Assembly (NCBI GenBank): GCA_035341855.1
Contig: DAOQWA010000005.1
Location: forward strand, 1 to 64,000
DNA: 64,000 nt
Direction: 5' to 3'
From: QQVM01 sp035341855
GTDB taxonomy: Bacteria; Bacteroidota; Bacteroidia; AKYH767-A; 2013-40CM-41-45
Shown here in pieces: positions 46,243-54,856 of the stretch. Positions within the stretch are counted from its first letter, which is position 1. Every line of letters begins with the position of its first letter. A model generated the notes under the pieces. It saw only the letters and a program-made list of their open reading frames with translations. It did not search any database and had not been told where the DNA came from. The translations under genes and the position numbers were made by a program.

Positions 46243-48731
46243 TTGTTATACTCTGTATATCTCTGCAAGCAAGAAGTCAGTCACCACATGGCGAACTGTT
46301 TAAAATTGATTGTGCCGTATGTCACAATTCGACAGGCTGGGTAGTGACTAGAGATTCAGTAAAATATGACCATAACAAATCTGTCTTCAATTTAGACGGA
46401 ATGCATTCAAAGGCTGACTGCAAGAGTTGTCACATTACATCCATATTCTCTGACGCACCAACGCAATGCTCCTCGTGTCATAGTGATGTTCATAGTATGA
46501 CTGTTGGAAGTGATTGTGCAAGGTGTCACACAACGCAAAACTGGCTTGTAAATAACATTTCTGAAATTCATGAGGAAAACGGATTCATGCTAACCGGATC
46601 TCACTCTTCACTTAGCTGTATTGATTGTCATAGTGGAGAAACTAATTTGAGCTTTGAAAGAATTGGAAATGACTGTATCAACTGTCATAATAAAGAATTT
46701 ATTGCCGCCAAAAACCCTGATCATATAAATGGCGGATTCTCTACAAATTGTGTAGAATGTCATGACCCTATCTCCAATAATTGGAGCTCAGATAATTTTA
46801 ACCATGACTTTTTCCCGCTTACACTAGGTCATGCCATAAATGATTGTAACAGGTGTCACAAGACAGGAAATTTTTCTGATGCATCTGGCCTATGCAACTC
46901 TTGCCATATGCAGGATTATCTTGCCACTAACAATCCGAACCATCCAATCTCCGGCATTTCCACTTCATGTGTTGATTGCCATTCAACCGACTCCTGGACT
47001 CCTTCGACTTTCGATCATAGTATTTATCCATTTGTTGGTGCTCATGCGGCAATTGCCAACGACTGCAACTTGTGTCATCACGGCAATTATAACAATACGC
47101 CAAATGATTGCAATGGCTGTCATATGCCTGACTATACGGCAACAACCAGCCCTAATCATATCTCAGCACAGTTTCCTACAGACTGTGCTGCCTGCCATAA
47201 TGAATCTGCGTGGATTCCCGGATCTTTTGATCATTCATCATTCCCATTAGTTGGCGGGCATGCCGGGATATCCGATTGTAACGAATGCCATCATGGAAAT
47301 TACAATAATACACCAAACACTTGTGATGCTTGCCATCTCCCGGATTATAATGCGACGACAAATCCAAATCACAGTACTTCGCAATTTCCAACTGATTGTG
47401 CAGTTTGCCATAACGAATCTGCATGGATTCCGTCAAGCTTCGATCATTCCTCGTTTCCTCTCATAGGTGGCCATGCAGGAATAACGAGTTGTAATGATTG
47501 CCATCACGGAAACTTTAATAACACACCTAACACTTGCAATTCTTGCCATATGCCGGATTATAATGCTACAACTAATCCAAATCATAGCTCAGCTCAGTTT
47601 CCGACTGATTGTGCAGTTTGCCATAACGAATCTGCATGGATTCCGTCAAGCTTCGATCATTCCTCGTTTCCTCTCATAGGTGGCCATGCAGGAATAACGA
47701 GTTGTAATGATTGCCATCACGGAAACTTTAATAACACACCTAACACTTGCAATTCTTGCCATATGCCGGATTATAATGCTACAACTAATCCAAATCATAG
47801 CTCAGCTCAGTTTCCGACTGATTGTGCAGTTTGCCACAATGAATCTGCATGGATTCCATCAAGTTTTAATCATAGTTCTTTTCCACTGATCGGAGGTCAT
47901 GCCGGAATTACAGATTGCAATGATTGTCATCATGGAAGTTTCACAAATACGCCTAACACATGTAATTCCTGCCACATGCCGGATTACAATGCAACAACAA
48001 ATCCAAACCATAGCTCAGCACAATTCCCTACTGACTGCGCGATGTGTCATAATGAAAATGCATGGACACCGTCCGGTTTTAATCATAACTCATTTCCATT
48101 ATTAGGTGCTCATGCTGGAATAAGCAATTGCAATGACTGTCACCACGGCAATTTCCAGAACACGCCAAATACCTGCAGTGCCTGTCATATGACTGAGTAT
48201 ACTGCGACGACAAACCCGAATCATGGTGCGGCACAATTCCCTACTGATTGTGCAGTATGCCATAATGAAACAGCATGGATACCTTCAGGTTATAACCACA
48301 ACACAATTTTTCCTCTTGTTGGTGCACATGCTGCTATTACAAATTGCAATGATTGTCATCATGGGAATTTTACAAATACGCCAAATACTTGTAATGGTTG
48401 TCACATGCCGGATTATAATGCAGCAACAAGTCCGAACCATAGTGCAGCACAATTCCCTACTGATTGCGCAAGCTGTCACAATGAATCCGCATGGACGCCA
48501 TCTACATTTGATCATGATGCACTTTACTTTCCAATATATAGCGGTAAACACAGAGGAGAATGGAGTTCTTGCAATGATTGCCATACCACCGCTTCAAATT
48601 ATGCATTATTTAGCTGTATAGATTGCCATGAACACAGCAATCAATCAAGCGTAAATAATGAACACAATGGTGTTTCAGGCTATTCATATAATAGCACGGC
48701 ATGTTTGAATTGTCATCCGAATGGAAACTAA
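46221..48731 (+). CDS. Giant secreted cytochrome c with 34 CxxCH motifs in tandem three-haem repeats
   Basis: The 836-residue protein has a signal peptide (IIVILCISLQARS) and 34 CxxCH motifs. From about residue 175 to 755 it is built of about eight tandem units near 71 residues, each with three CxxCH sites and the module FDH-SSFPLxGxHAGI-xxCNDCH, TPNTCNSCHMPDY, NPNH. Spaced histidines again give candidate bis-His ligands. The haem density, one per 25 residues, suggests a long wire-like or stacked haem array. It shares the F-D/N-H, L-x-G-x-H module with the preceding cytochrome, so the two are related. It starts 22 bases inside the preceding gene and ends 7 bases before the beta-barrel gene. 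The exact family is not identified. Confidence 0.93.
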   Translation: MYRLSSIIVILCISLQARSQSPHGELFKIDCAVCHNSTGWVVTRDSVKYDHNKSVFNLDGMHSKADCKSCHITSIFSDAPTQCSSCHSDVHSMTVGSDCARCHTTQNWLVNNISEIHEENGFMLTGSHSSLSCIDCHSGETNLSFERIGNDCINCHNKEFIAAKNPDHINGGFSTNCVECHDPISNNWSSDNFNHDFFPLTLGHAINDCNRCHKTGNFSDASGLCNSCHMQDYLATNNPNHPISGISTSCVDCHSTDSWTPSTFDHSIYPFVGAHAAIANDCNLCHHGNYNNTPNDCNGCHMPDYTATTSPNHISAQFPTDCAACHNESAWIPGSFDHSSFPLVGGHAGISDCNECHHGNYNNTPNTCDACHLPDYNATTNPNHSTSQFPTDCAVCHNESAWIPSSFDHSSFPLIGGHAGITSCNDCHHGNFNNTPNTCNSCHMPDYNATTNPNHSSAQFPTDCAVCHNESAWIPSSFDHSSFPLIGGHAGITSCNDCHHGNFNNTPNTCNSCHMPDYNATTNPNHSSAQFPTDCAVCHNESAWIPSSFNHSSFPLIGGHAGITDCNDCHHGSFTNTPNTCNSCHMPDYNATTNPNHSSAQFPTDCAMCHNENAWTPSGFNHNSFPLLGAHAGISNCNDCHHGNFQNTPNTCSACHMTEYTATTNPNHGAAQFPTDCAVCHNETAWIPSGYNHNTIFPLVGAHAAITNCNDCHHGNFTNTPNTCNGCHMPDYNAATSPNHSAAQFPTDCASCHNESAWTPSTFDHDALYFPIYSGKHRGEWSSCNDCHTTASNYALFSCIDCHEHSNQSSVNNEHNGVSGYSYNSTACLNCHPNGN
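46741..48530 (+). repeat. Tandem three-haem coding repeats in the 34-haem cytochrome
   Basis: The cytochrome's central region consists of about eight units of close to 213 bases (71 codons). Outer units have diverged; middle units are nearly identical in DNA. Each unit encodes three CxxCH motifs. Confidence 0.9.
47391..47836 (+). repeat. Exact 213-base tandem duplication
   Basis: Bases 47391-47603 are repeated without a visible difference at 47604-47816, and the match runs about 20 bases into the next unit. Identity at every synonymous position indicates a recent duplication or gene conversion inside the cytochrome gene. Confidence 0.93.
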
Positions 48732-48738
48732 TTTCTGA

Positions 48739-50358
48739 ATGAATCTGCGAAAAACATTTTTGCTAATCTTACTACTAATGACAAAACCGGGGTTCAGTCA
48801 ATCTCCGGAAAATCGATTGCAGGGTGTTGTTACCTTTACTACATCAATCAATGCATATGTAAAATTTGAAAATACCGAGCAGATTGAAATTGGAGACACA
48901 CTACAATTATTCAAGGATTCTCCCTTGAGCAATTGTCTTTTAGTTAAGAATAAATCCTCTTCATCTTTGGTTTGTACTATTCTTGGACCATGCACACTAA
49001 CAGTCGGTGACAATATTTACCATCCAAAATTAAAAAAGTCAGAGAAAAAAGTTGTTGCGAATAAAATCTCAGGAGCTAAACCTGCAATGTCTCAAAGAAA
49101 GATGAGCCAGGCTCAAATTGATAGCGCCAAATATATTCATAAAATTTATGGAAGACTTTCTGCCGGTAGCAACAGCTACTTTTCTGAAGAAAGAGGCAAC
49201 AATCATAGAACGATGTATCAACTTTCTTTGAATGCTTCGCATTTCAAGAACACAAGATTTTCGTTCGAATCAGATCTAAACTATCGCCAGATTTATAAAA
49301 ACAAAGAAAACAATTCTTCTGCCAACGCTAAATATTTTAATGTTTATAATCTTGCTTTGAAATATGATTCACCCTCTGAACTAACAATTTTTCTAGGAAG
49401 AAAAATCAATCATAATGCTACATCATTAGGGGCAATTGATGGATTACAAATAGAAAAATATTTTGGAAACAAGGGCATCGGAATAATTGGTGGCTCAAGA
49501 CCGGATATTTATGATCAAAACTTCAATCCGAATCTATTGCAATATGGAGCATTTGTCGGACACAAGTCAGTCACTCAAAATTTGTACTCTTTATCAACTT
49601 TAGGGGTCCTTGAACAAAAGAATCATGGATTTGTGGATCGCAGATATGCATTTTTTCAACATTCAAGCAATATTGGTAAAAAATTAAATCTCTACTCTTC
49701 ATTTGAAGTAGACCTTTACACTAAACTTAATAATAAGGTCTCAAATAATGCAAGCCTTACTAACTTACATGCATCAGTAGGATACCGGGTGAACAGGAGT
49801 TTGAATCTGACAGCATCCTACGATACAAGAAAGAGGATATTATATTATGAAACCTTTCGTACCGATATAGAACGTCTTCTAGATGATGATGAAGCAAGGC
49901 AGGGAGCAAGATTAAGAGTAAATATAAAGCCGCTCAAATACACAAATATCGGAATCAGCTATGCCAAAAGATTTCAAAGCAGCAGACAAAATCCATCAGA
50001 TAATATTAATGGGTATTTTACATTAAATAAGATCCCTGTTGTTAATGGTATACTTTCAGTAAACTATAATATCAACACATCAAATTATTTGGAAAGCAAA
50101 ATTCTATCTTTTAGACATTCAAGGTACTTCTTCAAAAACAAAGTTTATATAGATGTTTATTATAGAATTATAAACTACGAATACAAAAATAAAAGATTAA
50201 ACGATGCTGTAATTTCTACATACAATCAAAATTACCTTGGGGCAAATCTGAATGTAAATATTACTAAAAAAATAACCTTAAGTATTCTTGGGGAACGCAG
50301 CAATCTTTCAGGCGAACGATCTTACCGGATAAATTCACGTATTATAAAAAGATTCTAA
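48739..50358 (+). CDS. Predicted outer-membrane beta-barrel protein of the cytochrome operon
   Basis: The 539-residue product has a signal peptide (LLILLLMTKPGFSQ), an N-terminal region of about 90 residues resembling a small beta domain (residues of about 27-110), and then about 400 residues with alternating strand patterns rich in Tyr, Asn and Ser, ending in the aromatic residue Phe as outer-membrane barrels do. It has no CxxCH motif. It lies 7 bases after the 34-haem cytochrome and 5 before the lipoprotein gene, so it is co-transcribed. In MtrB-like systems a barrel sheathes a multihaem cytochrome across the outer membrane; that role is inferred from position only. I do not recognise homology to MtrB itself. 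Confidence 0.82.
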   Translation: MNLRKTFLLILLLMTKPGFSQSPENRLQGVVTFTTSINAYVKFENTEQIEIGDTLQLFKDSPLSNCLLVKNKSSSSLVCTILGPCTLTVGDNIYHPKLKKSEKKVVANKISGAKPAMSQRKMSQAQIDSAKYIHKIYGRLSAGSNSYFSEERGNNHRTMYQLSLNASHFKNTRFSFESDLNYRQIYKNKENNSSANAKYFNVYNLALKYDSPSELTIFLGRKINHNATSLGAIDGLQIEKYFGNKGIGIIGGSRPDIYDQNFNPNLLQYGAFVGHKSVTQNLYSLSTLGVLEQKNHGFVDRRYAFFQHSSNIGKKLNLYSSFEVDLYTKLNNKVSNNASLTNLHASVGYRVNRSLNLTASYDTRKRILYYETFRTDIERLLDDDEARQGARLRVNIKPLKYTNIGISYAKRFQSSRQNPSDNINGYFTLNKIPVVNGILSVNYNINTSNYLESKILSFRHSRYFFKNKVYIDVYYRIINYEYKNKRLNDAVISTYNQNYLGANLNVNITKKITLSILGERSNLSGERSYRINSRIIKRF

Positions 50359-50363
50359 CCTTT

Positions 50364-51149
50364 ATGAAAAATAACATTCCAATCAAATTCACTCTTTTAA
50401 TTACCGCACTATCACTTTCATTTGCCTGTAAAAATAAACCAAAGGTCATTGAATCACCAATTGAAAGTGTGAAGCATGAAAAAACGAGCGGAATCTTTGG
50501 AAATGACTCTTCACATGCAGATCATACACATACACATACATCTTCAGCATCAATCGGAGAAAATATGCATACAGTTGTTGCCATGGAGACTTTAACAACG
50601 GATAAGTATATATATATCCTTGTCAAGGAAGAAGGCCAAGAGGACTTCTGGATTGCAACAACCAAACAAGAAATAGTACTCGGAAATGTATATTTTTTCA
50701 GGGATGGCTTGCTGAAAACTAATTTCGAAAGCAGAGAACATAAAAAAACTTTTGAAAAAATATTTTTTGTGTCAAAACTTGTACCCTTTGATCATGGAAA
50801 TACTTCTTCCGGGAATGTTGGCAGCAATACCGAAATGTCATCAAATACTAAAATCAAACGAAAAGGATCCGTTAAAATTTCAGACCTTGTATCTAACCCA
50901 AATAAATATTCAGGAAAAATCATTCAAGTAAGTGGGGAATGCACAAAAATAAACCTCAATATTATGGGTCGAAACTGGATCCATTTAAGAGATGGCTCAG
51001 CAAAAAATGTTGAGATTGTAATTACCTCTTCAGAAATTGTACAAGTAGGCCAGACCTTTAGTATGTCAGGAATCGTAGTCTTAGATAAAGACTTTGGATC
51101 GGGTTACCAATACGATATTTTATTAGAGAATGGTGTCCTTGTAAAATAA
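50364..51149 (+). CDS. Histidine-rich lipoprotein with a C-terminal OB-like domain
   Basis: The 261-residue protein has a lipoprotein signal (LSLSFACKN, cysteine at 22), followed by a histidine-rich stretch HADHTHTHT near residue 52 that could bind metal or haem. After about 100 residues (VAMETLTTDKYIYILVKEEG...), the last 90 residues look like an OB-fold domain (KGSVKISDLVSNPNKYSGKIIQVSGECT ... VEIVITSSEIVQVGQTFSMSGIVV), as in the periplasmic OB-fold families. It is the last gene of the operon, 5 bases after the barrel gene. It may be an outer-membrane accessory subunit or a haem/metal carrier; neither is shown. Confidence 0.82.
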   Translation: MKNNIPIKFTLLITALSLSFACKNKPKVIESPIESVKHEKTSGIFGNDSSHADHTHTHTSSASIGENMHTVVAMETLTTDKYIYILVKEEGQEDFWIATTKQEIVLGNVYFFRDGLLKTNFESREHKKTFEKIFFVSKLVPFDHGNTSSGNVGSNTEMSSNTKIKRKGSVKISDLVSNPNKYSGKIIQVSGECTKINLNIMGRNWIHLRDGSAKNVEIVITSSEIVQVGQTFSMSGIVVLDKDFGSGYQYDILLENGVLVK

Positions 51150-51201
51150 TTATTCTTGCGGTTAAACAATCTTTAATTTAAAGAATTGAAGCAATGGATA
51201 T

Positions 51202-54200
51202 TCATTTAAACAAGTGAAACTTTCTTTTTCTCCAAAAAGCGATAATACTTAAAACTACAATTGCAGTTGTTGCAATATATACCCATTGTGGAATCGGAAC
51301 AGGGTCACCGGCTGCATAAGAGTGTAATCCAGATAAATAATAATTTACGCCATAGTAGGTCATAATAACTGAAGCTAATCCGAAAATTGTTGAAACATTA
51401 TATGCAAACAGACTTTTGAGACCGGGAATAAGTCTCATGTGTAGGATGAATGCGTATATAAGAATTGTAACCAAAGCCCAGGTTTCCTTGGCATCCCATC
51501 CCCAATATCTTCCCCAAGATTCATTTGCCCAAACTCCACCAAGGTAAGTTCCTATACTGATCATAAATAATCCTCCAATTAATGTCATTTCACTGATGTA
51601 TGACATCTCCTTCACTATGCGATGAATTTTGTGCTGATTCTTTTCAGCCAGAAAGACCATCAGTATAATATTGATAAGACCAATGATTGCACCAAGCATT
51701 AAAAACCCATAACTTCCTGCCTCCAGGGATACATGAATTGTTAACCAATATGATTTTAACACAGGGACGAGGGGTGTTATTTCCGGATCGAGATAACTAA
51801 AACTAGCTACAAGTAATATTGTTGCGGAAAGTATCATAGTAGCCGCTAAACCCCCAAAAGATTTTCGTGTAAACAGAATTCCTGCCAATACGGTGGTCCA
51901 TGCTATATAGATCATAGATTCATAGCCATTGCTCCATGGCGCACGTCCTGAAACATACCATCGCAAGCCAAGTCCGACTGTATGAAAAACAAACCCTGCT
52001 AACGCAACCAGGAATAAGATCCTATAAATGGCCATTAAATTTGCACTTTGTTTAAATACTTGAAAAAGTAAAAAAAACAAAAATAAAACCCCAAGTAGAG
52101 CATAGAGTGCAGCCAGGCGATTGAAAACATTCAAATTATTTAGAAGAATTTCTGTATTTATCTTTGACAAAGATGGAATTACAGCTGCTCCTTTTTGAGT
52201 TTGATAAGCAGAAAGCTCGTTTATAAGCGTATTACAAAAACTATAATCTTTTGAGATCATCGCTTCTTTTAAAGAAGATCTGTAAGTACTAAAAAACTTA
52301 TCAGCCACAGTTTCATTGTCGTGTCCATGGCTATGACCGGATCTGTGGCTTGAGACCCATGTGTTATTAGTATCACCCGGTACCGGAATAATTTTGAATA
52401 TATGACCTGAAAATATCATGTTGATGATGTTCACTCTCTCATCAACTTTTAATAGCTCCTTTTCATACACACCGCGATCTCTGGGTGCTAACCCGGATAT
52501 CTTGCGCATCTCTTCTGAGAGCAAATACTTTCCATTCTCTCCAAAAAAATCTTTATAAGAAACCACGGATTTCGATGTTCCTAATACTTTTAACAACTTT
52601 TCATGCTTTCCAAGTTTGATCAAAGGTGCATCCACCCAATCAGCACTATTTACAAACATCCCTAAAATAACCTGGTCAGCACTTAATCCATTGAAACTTT
52701 CTTTTCTAATCAGTTTTCGCATAACTTCACGGGTAAGTGTATGCATTGGCTTCATTCTTCCATTTTGATCTTGTACAACAATTCTGCTGAATAAATCAGC
52801 ATGATCCTTATCAATTATGTTTTGAATATTTCCCTGATCTATTATAGTTTGAGCTAATACAGATGAAGAAAGAAAAGAAGAAAGAAGAACTAATATCACT
52901 ACCATGCCCTTTGCTCTCATGTCTTTTATCAATTGCGAAAGCTTATAAAACCTGCTCTTCTTGCTTAACAAAGAAAATATCATACCTAAAGTGAGGAGAA
53001 TATATCCGCTATACGAGATCCATGTACCAAAAAAGTCATTATTTACACTTAGATAGGTGCCAAATTCATCATTATCATAAGATGATTGAAAGAACCTGTA
53101 GCCCTGATAGTCAAGAATATGATTCATGTATATACGATGATTCTCCTTCAAATTGTTTTTACTATCTATCAATTGAACTTCGCTTGCATAAGAAGCCGGA
53201 TTATTTGTTCCGGGATACCTTTCCATAATAAAATCATACAGTTTAATTGCAAATGGAAGTTGCTTTTCGATTGCTCCATAACTTAATGCGACTGATACTT
53301 TATCCGTTTCAATAACGGCCGGATTTCCTGCCATACCTTTCTTTCCGTATACTAAAGTTTCATTCAAAGCATCATTAATTTTAACCTCAAATTTTAATGC
53401 CGTCAGGCTTTCGGATTTTACCTTTTGACCCTCTGATTCTAAGTGCAAAATCCCGCTTTCATAAAAATCACCAAAGACAAAACTATTTAATCCATCCGTA
53501 TACATCGATCTTAACTTTAGAGGATAAGGTTCATGATTAGGAAAAAGAGTGTCTGTTTTCTGCGTAGCCATTACAGTCTGCACAAAAACCCTATCTATGA
53601 TCAATTTGAGATCCTTATTATCATATCCAATATTCACGGCACCCGGGATGAGCTGATCATTAAAATTAAAAACAACATTACGTATTCGCTTTGTCTGACC
53701 TTGTTCCAGGTAATATTCCTCACGTCCTTGTGAGCCTGCAAAAACTATCTTGATTGTTGGACGTCCTTTTGGATCGCTTTTTATGACCTCTTTGGGATTA
53801 GGTATAAATTCCTTTAAATCTACTTCTATAAGATCATTTCCCAGCAAGTATGACTCTCGAAATTCATTAGATCCTAAGGACGCAAAGAGCACCGGCTCGT
53901 TGACTTCATACACACGACCATTCTTCAAAATTTTGATCGTTAAATAAGTTTCATCAGATAAAAAAACACTTGAAGTAGTATTTTCTCTGATATGCATCAC
54001 GCCTTCAAAACCAAAATATCTGGTAACCCCTGCGCCTATTAAAATCACAACAAAAGCTACATGAAAAGTGAACAATGCCCACTTTCTTTGCTGAAACATT
54101 CTGAACCTGACAATATTTACTATTAAAGTCAGACAAAATAAAATAAGCAAAATTGTAAACCAGGTGGTTTTATAAACTAATTTTTGCGCAGAGCTTGTCC

Positions 54201-54336
54201 CATAATCATTTTCGATAAATGTTCCTATAGCAATAGAAGTTGCAAAAAGCAAAATATAAATTCCGGCAGCACGAGTGCTAAATAGTGGGCTCAGAATTTT
54301 CTTGCCATTCCTGATAAGGGCAGTCAATAGTTGCAT
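51202..54336 (-). CDS. Fused CcsB-CcsA cytochrome c synthase (system II)
   Basis: The 1044-residue protein combines ResB/CcsB (about residues 1-470, membrane helices with RAAGIYILLFATSIAIGTFIENDYG near 25) with CcsA/CcsB-type haem handling (about 740-1040). The tryptophan-rich WWD-type motif NESWGRYWGWDAKETWA is present near 965 and the ligand histidines lie in VFHTVGLGLR and IHVSLEAGS. A periplasmic region of about 225 residues separates them, including a HRSGHSHGHD patch near 655. It covalently attaches haem to CxxCH motifs in the periplasm; 54 such motifs lie in the operon facing it. The stop codons of the two transcripts are 53 bases apart. Such fusions are known in Bacteroidota. Confidence 0.94.
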   Translation of the reverse strand: MQLLTALIRNGKKILSPLFSTRAAGIYILLFATSIAIGTFIENDYGTSSAQKLVYKTTWFTILLILFCLTLIVNIVRFRMFQQRKWALFTFHVAFVVILIGAGVTRYFGFEGVMHIRENTTSSVFLSDETYLTIKILKNGRVYEVNEPVLFASLGSNEFRESYLLGNDLIEVDLKEFIPNPKEVIKSDPKGRPTIKIVFAGSQGREEYYLEQGQTKRIRNVVFNFNDQLIPGAVNIGYDNKDLKLIIDRVFVQTVMATQKTDTLFPNHEPYPLKLRSMYTDGLNSFVFGDFYESGILHLESEGQKVKSESLTALKFEVKINDALNETLVYGKKGMAGNPAVIETDKVSVALSYGAIEKQLPFAIKLYDFIMERYPGTNNPASYASEVQLIDSKNNLKENHRIYMNHILDYQGYRFFQSSYDNDEFGTYLSVNNDFFGTWISYSGYILLTLGMIFSLLSKKSRFYKLSQLIKDMRAKGMVVILVLLSSFLSSSVLAQTIIDQGNIQNIIDKDHADLFSRIVVQDQNGRMKPMHTLTREVMRKLIRKESFNGLSADQVILGMFVNSADWVDAPLIKLGKHEKLLKVLGTSKSVVSYKDFFGENGKYLLSEEMRKISGLAPRDRGVYEKELLKVDERVNIINMIFSGHIFKIIPVPGDTNNTWVSSHRSGHSHGHDNETVADKFFSTYRSSLKEAMISKDYSFCNTLINELSAYQTQKGAAVIPSLSKINTEILLNNLNVFNRLAALYALLGVLFLFFLLFQVFKQSANLMAIYRILFLVALAGFVFHTVGLGLRWYVSGRAPWSNGYESMIYIAWTTVLAGILFTRKSFGGLAATMILSATILLVASFSYLDPEITPLVPVLKSYWLTIHVSLEAGSYGFLMLGAIIGLINIILMVFLAEKNQHKIHRIVKEMSYISEMTLIGGLFMISIGTYLGGVWANESWGRYWGWDAKETWALVTILIYAFILHMRLIPGLKSLFAYNVSTIFGLASVIMTYYGVNYYLSGLHSYAAGDPVPIPQWVYIATTAIVVLSIIAFWRKRKFHLFK

Positions 54337-54856
54337 TAATATTAATTTAGAATGCGAATTGTTAAATAAATTCGGATTGTATCACACCAAAGGATGTCTG
54401 TTATTATAAACTTTGTTTTGAAAGAAGTTAAAAAAAATGCTTGGTGAAATTGTGATAATCCTATTATAACTTTCATACACTGACTATACTAAGTTGCAAG
54501 ATGGTAACAAAGATTGAAAAAAATAACAACTAAGAAAATGATTAATCTCATTAAATCCGGATTACATGTTTAATTCATTTTAAGTACAAAGATGTCTATG
54601 AATTAGAGAATAATTGAGGTTTAGTATACTGGCTTTCCTCTATTAGTTGAGATTGAAATCATACTTCCTTTATGACCCTTTTCTCCTATGAAGGTTACAG
54701 AATAAAACTGTGAATGAATGGCTTTCCAAATGTTTGTGAATTATTTCTTTTGCATTGTACTAATTGGGCTGGATATTCCTTTGAAATTTACTTGATTAGA
54801 GAAGAGAAATAAAATGCTAATTTTGCTTTACAAAAATTGGTTTTTATCGTTCTGAA
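54337..54856. other. 520-base intergenic region
   Basis: No gene is supported. It separates the divergent ccsBA and Gre-like genes and is AT-rich. Apart from the -7 box described for the Gre-like gene, I see no clear dyad, repeat or RNA. Confidence 0.4.
54792..54825 (+). promoter_or_regulatory. Candidate promoter of the Gre-like gene
   Basis: TTG (54792-54794) is followed after 23 bases by TAATTTTG (54818-54825), an exact -7 consensus with a slightly long spacer. The start codon is 31 bases further on. Confidence 0.5.

Noticed and set aside
46840..48621. Several overlapping open frames in other phases across the 34-haem cytochrome gene, some repeated
   Set aside because: They mirror the 213-base repeat unit and have no signal peptide or domain. 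They are phase shadows of the real gene.
44656..48731. A catalytic multihaem reductase such as a nitrite or hydroxylamine enzyme
   Set aside because: No CxxCK or other unusual haem site and no known catalytic residues are visible; all motifs are plain CxxCH with nearby histidines, fitting electron transfer.
51150..51201. AT-rich dyad between the operon end and ccsBA
   Set aside because: The stem has almost no GC pairs and a bulge, and is too weak to call a terminator, although one may be expected here.
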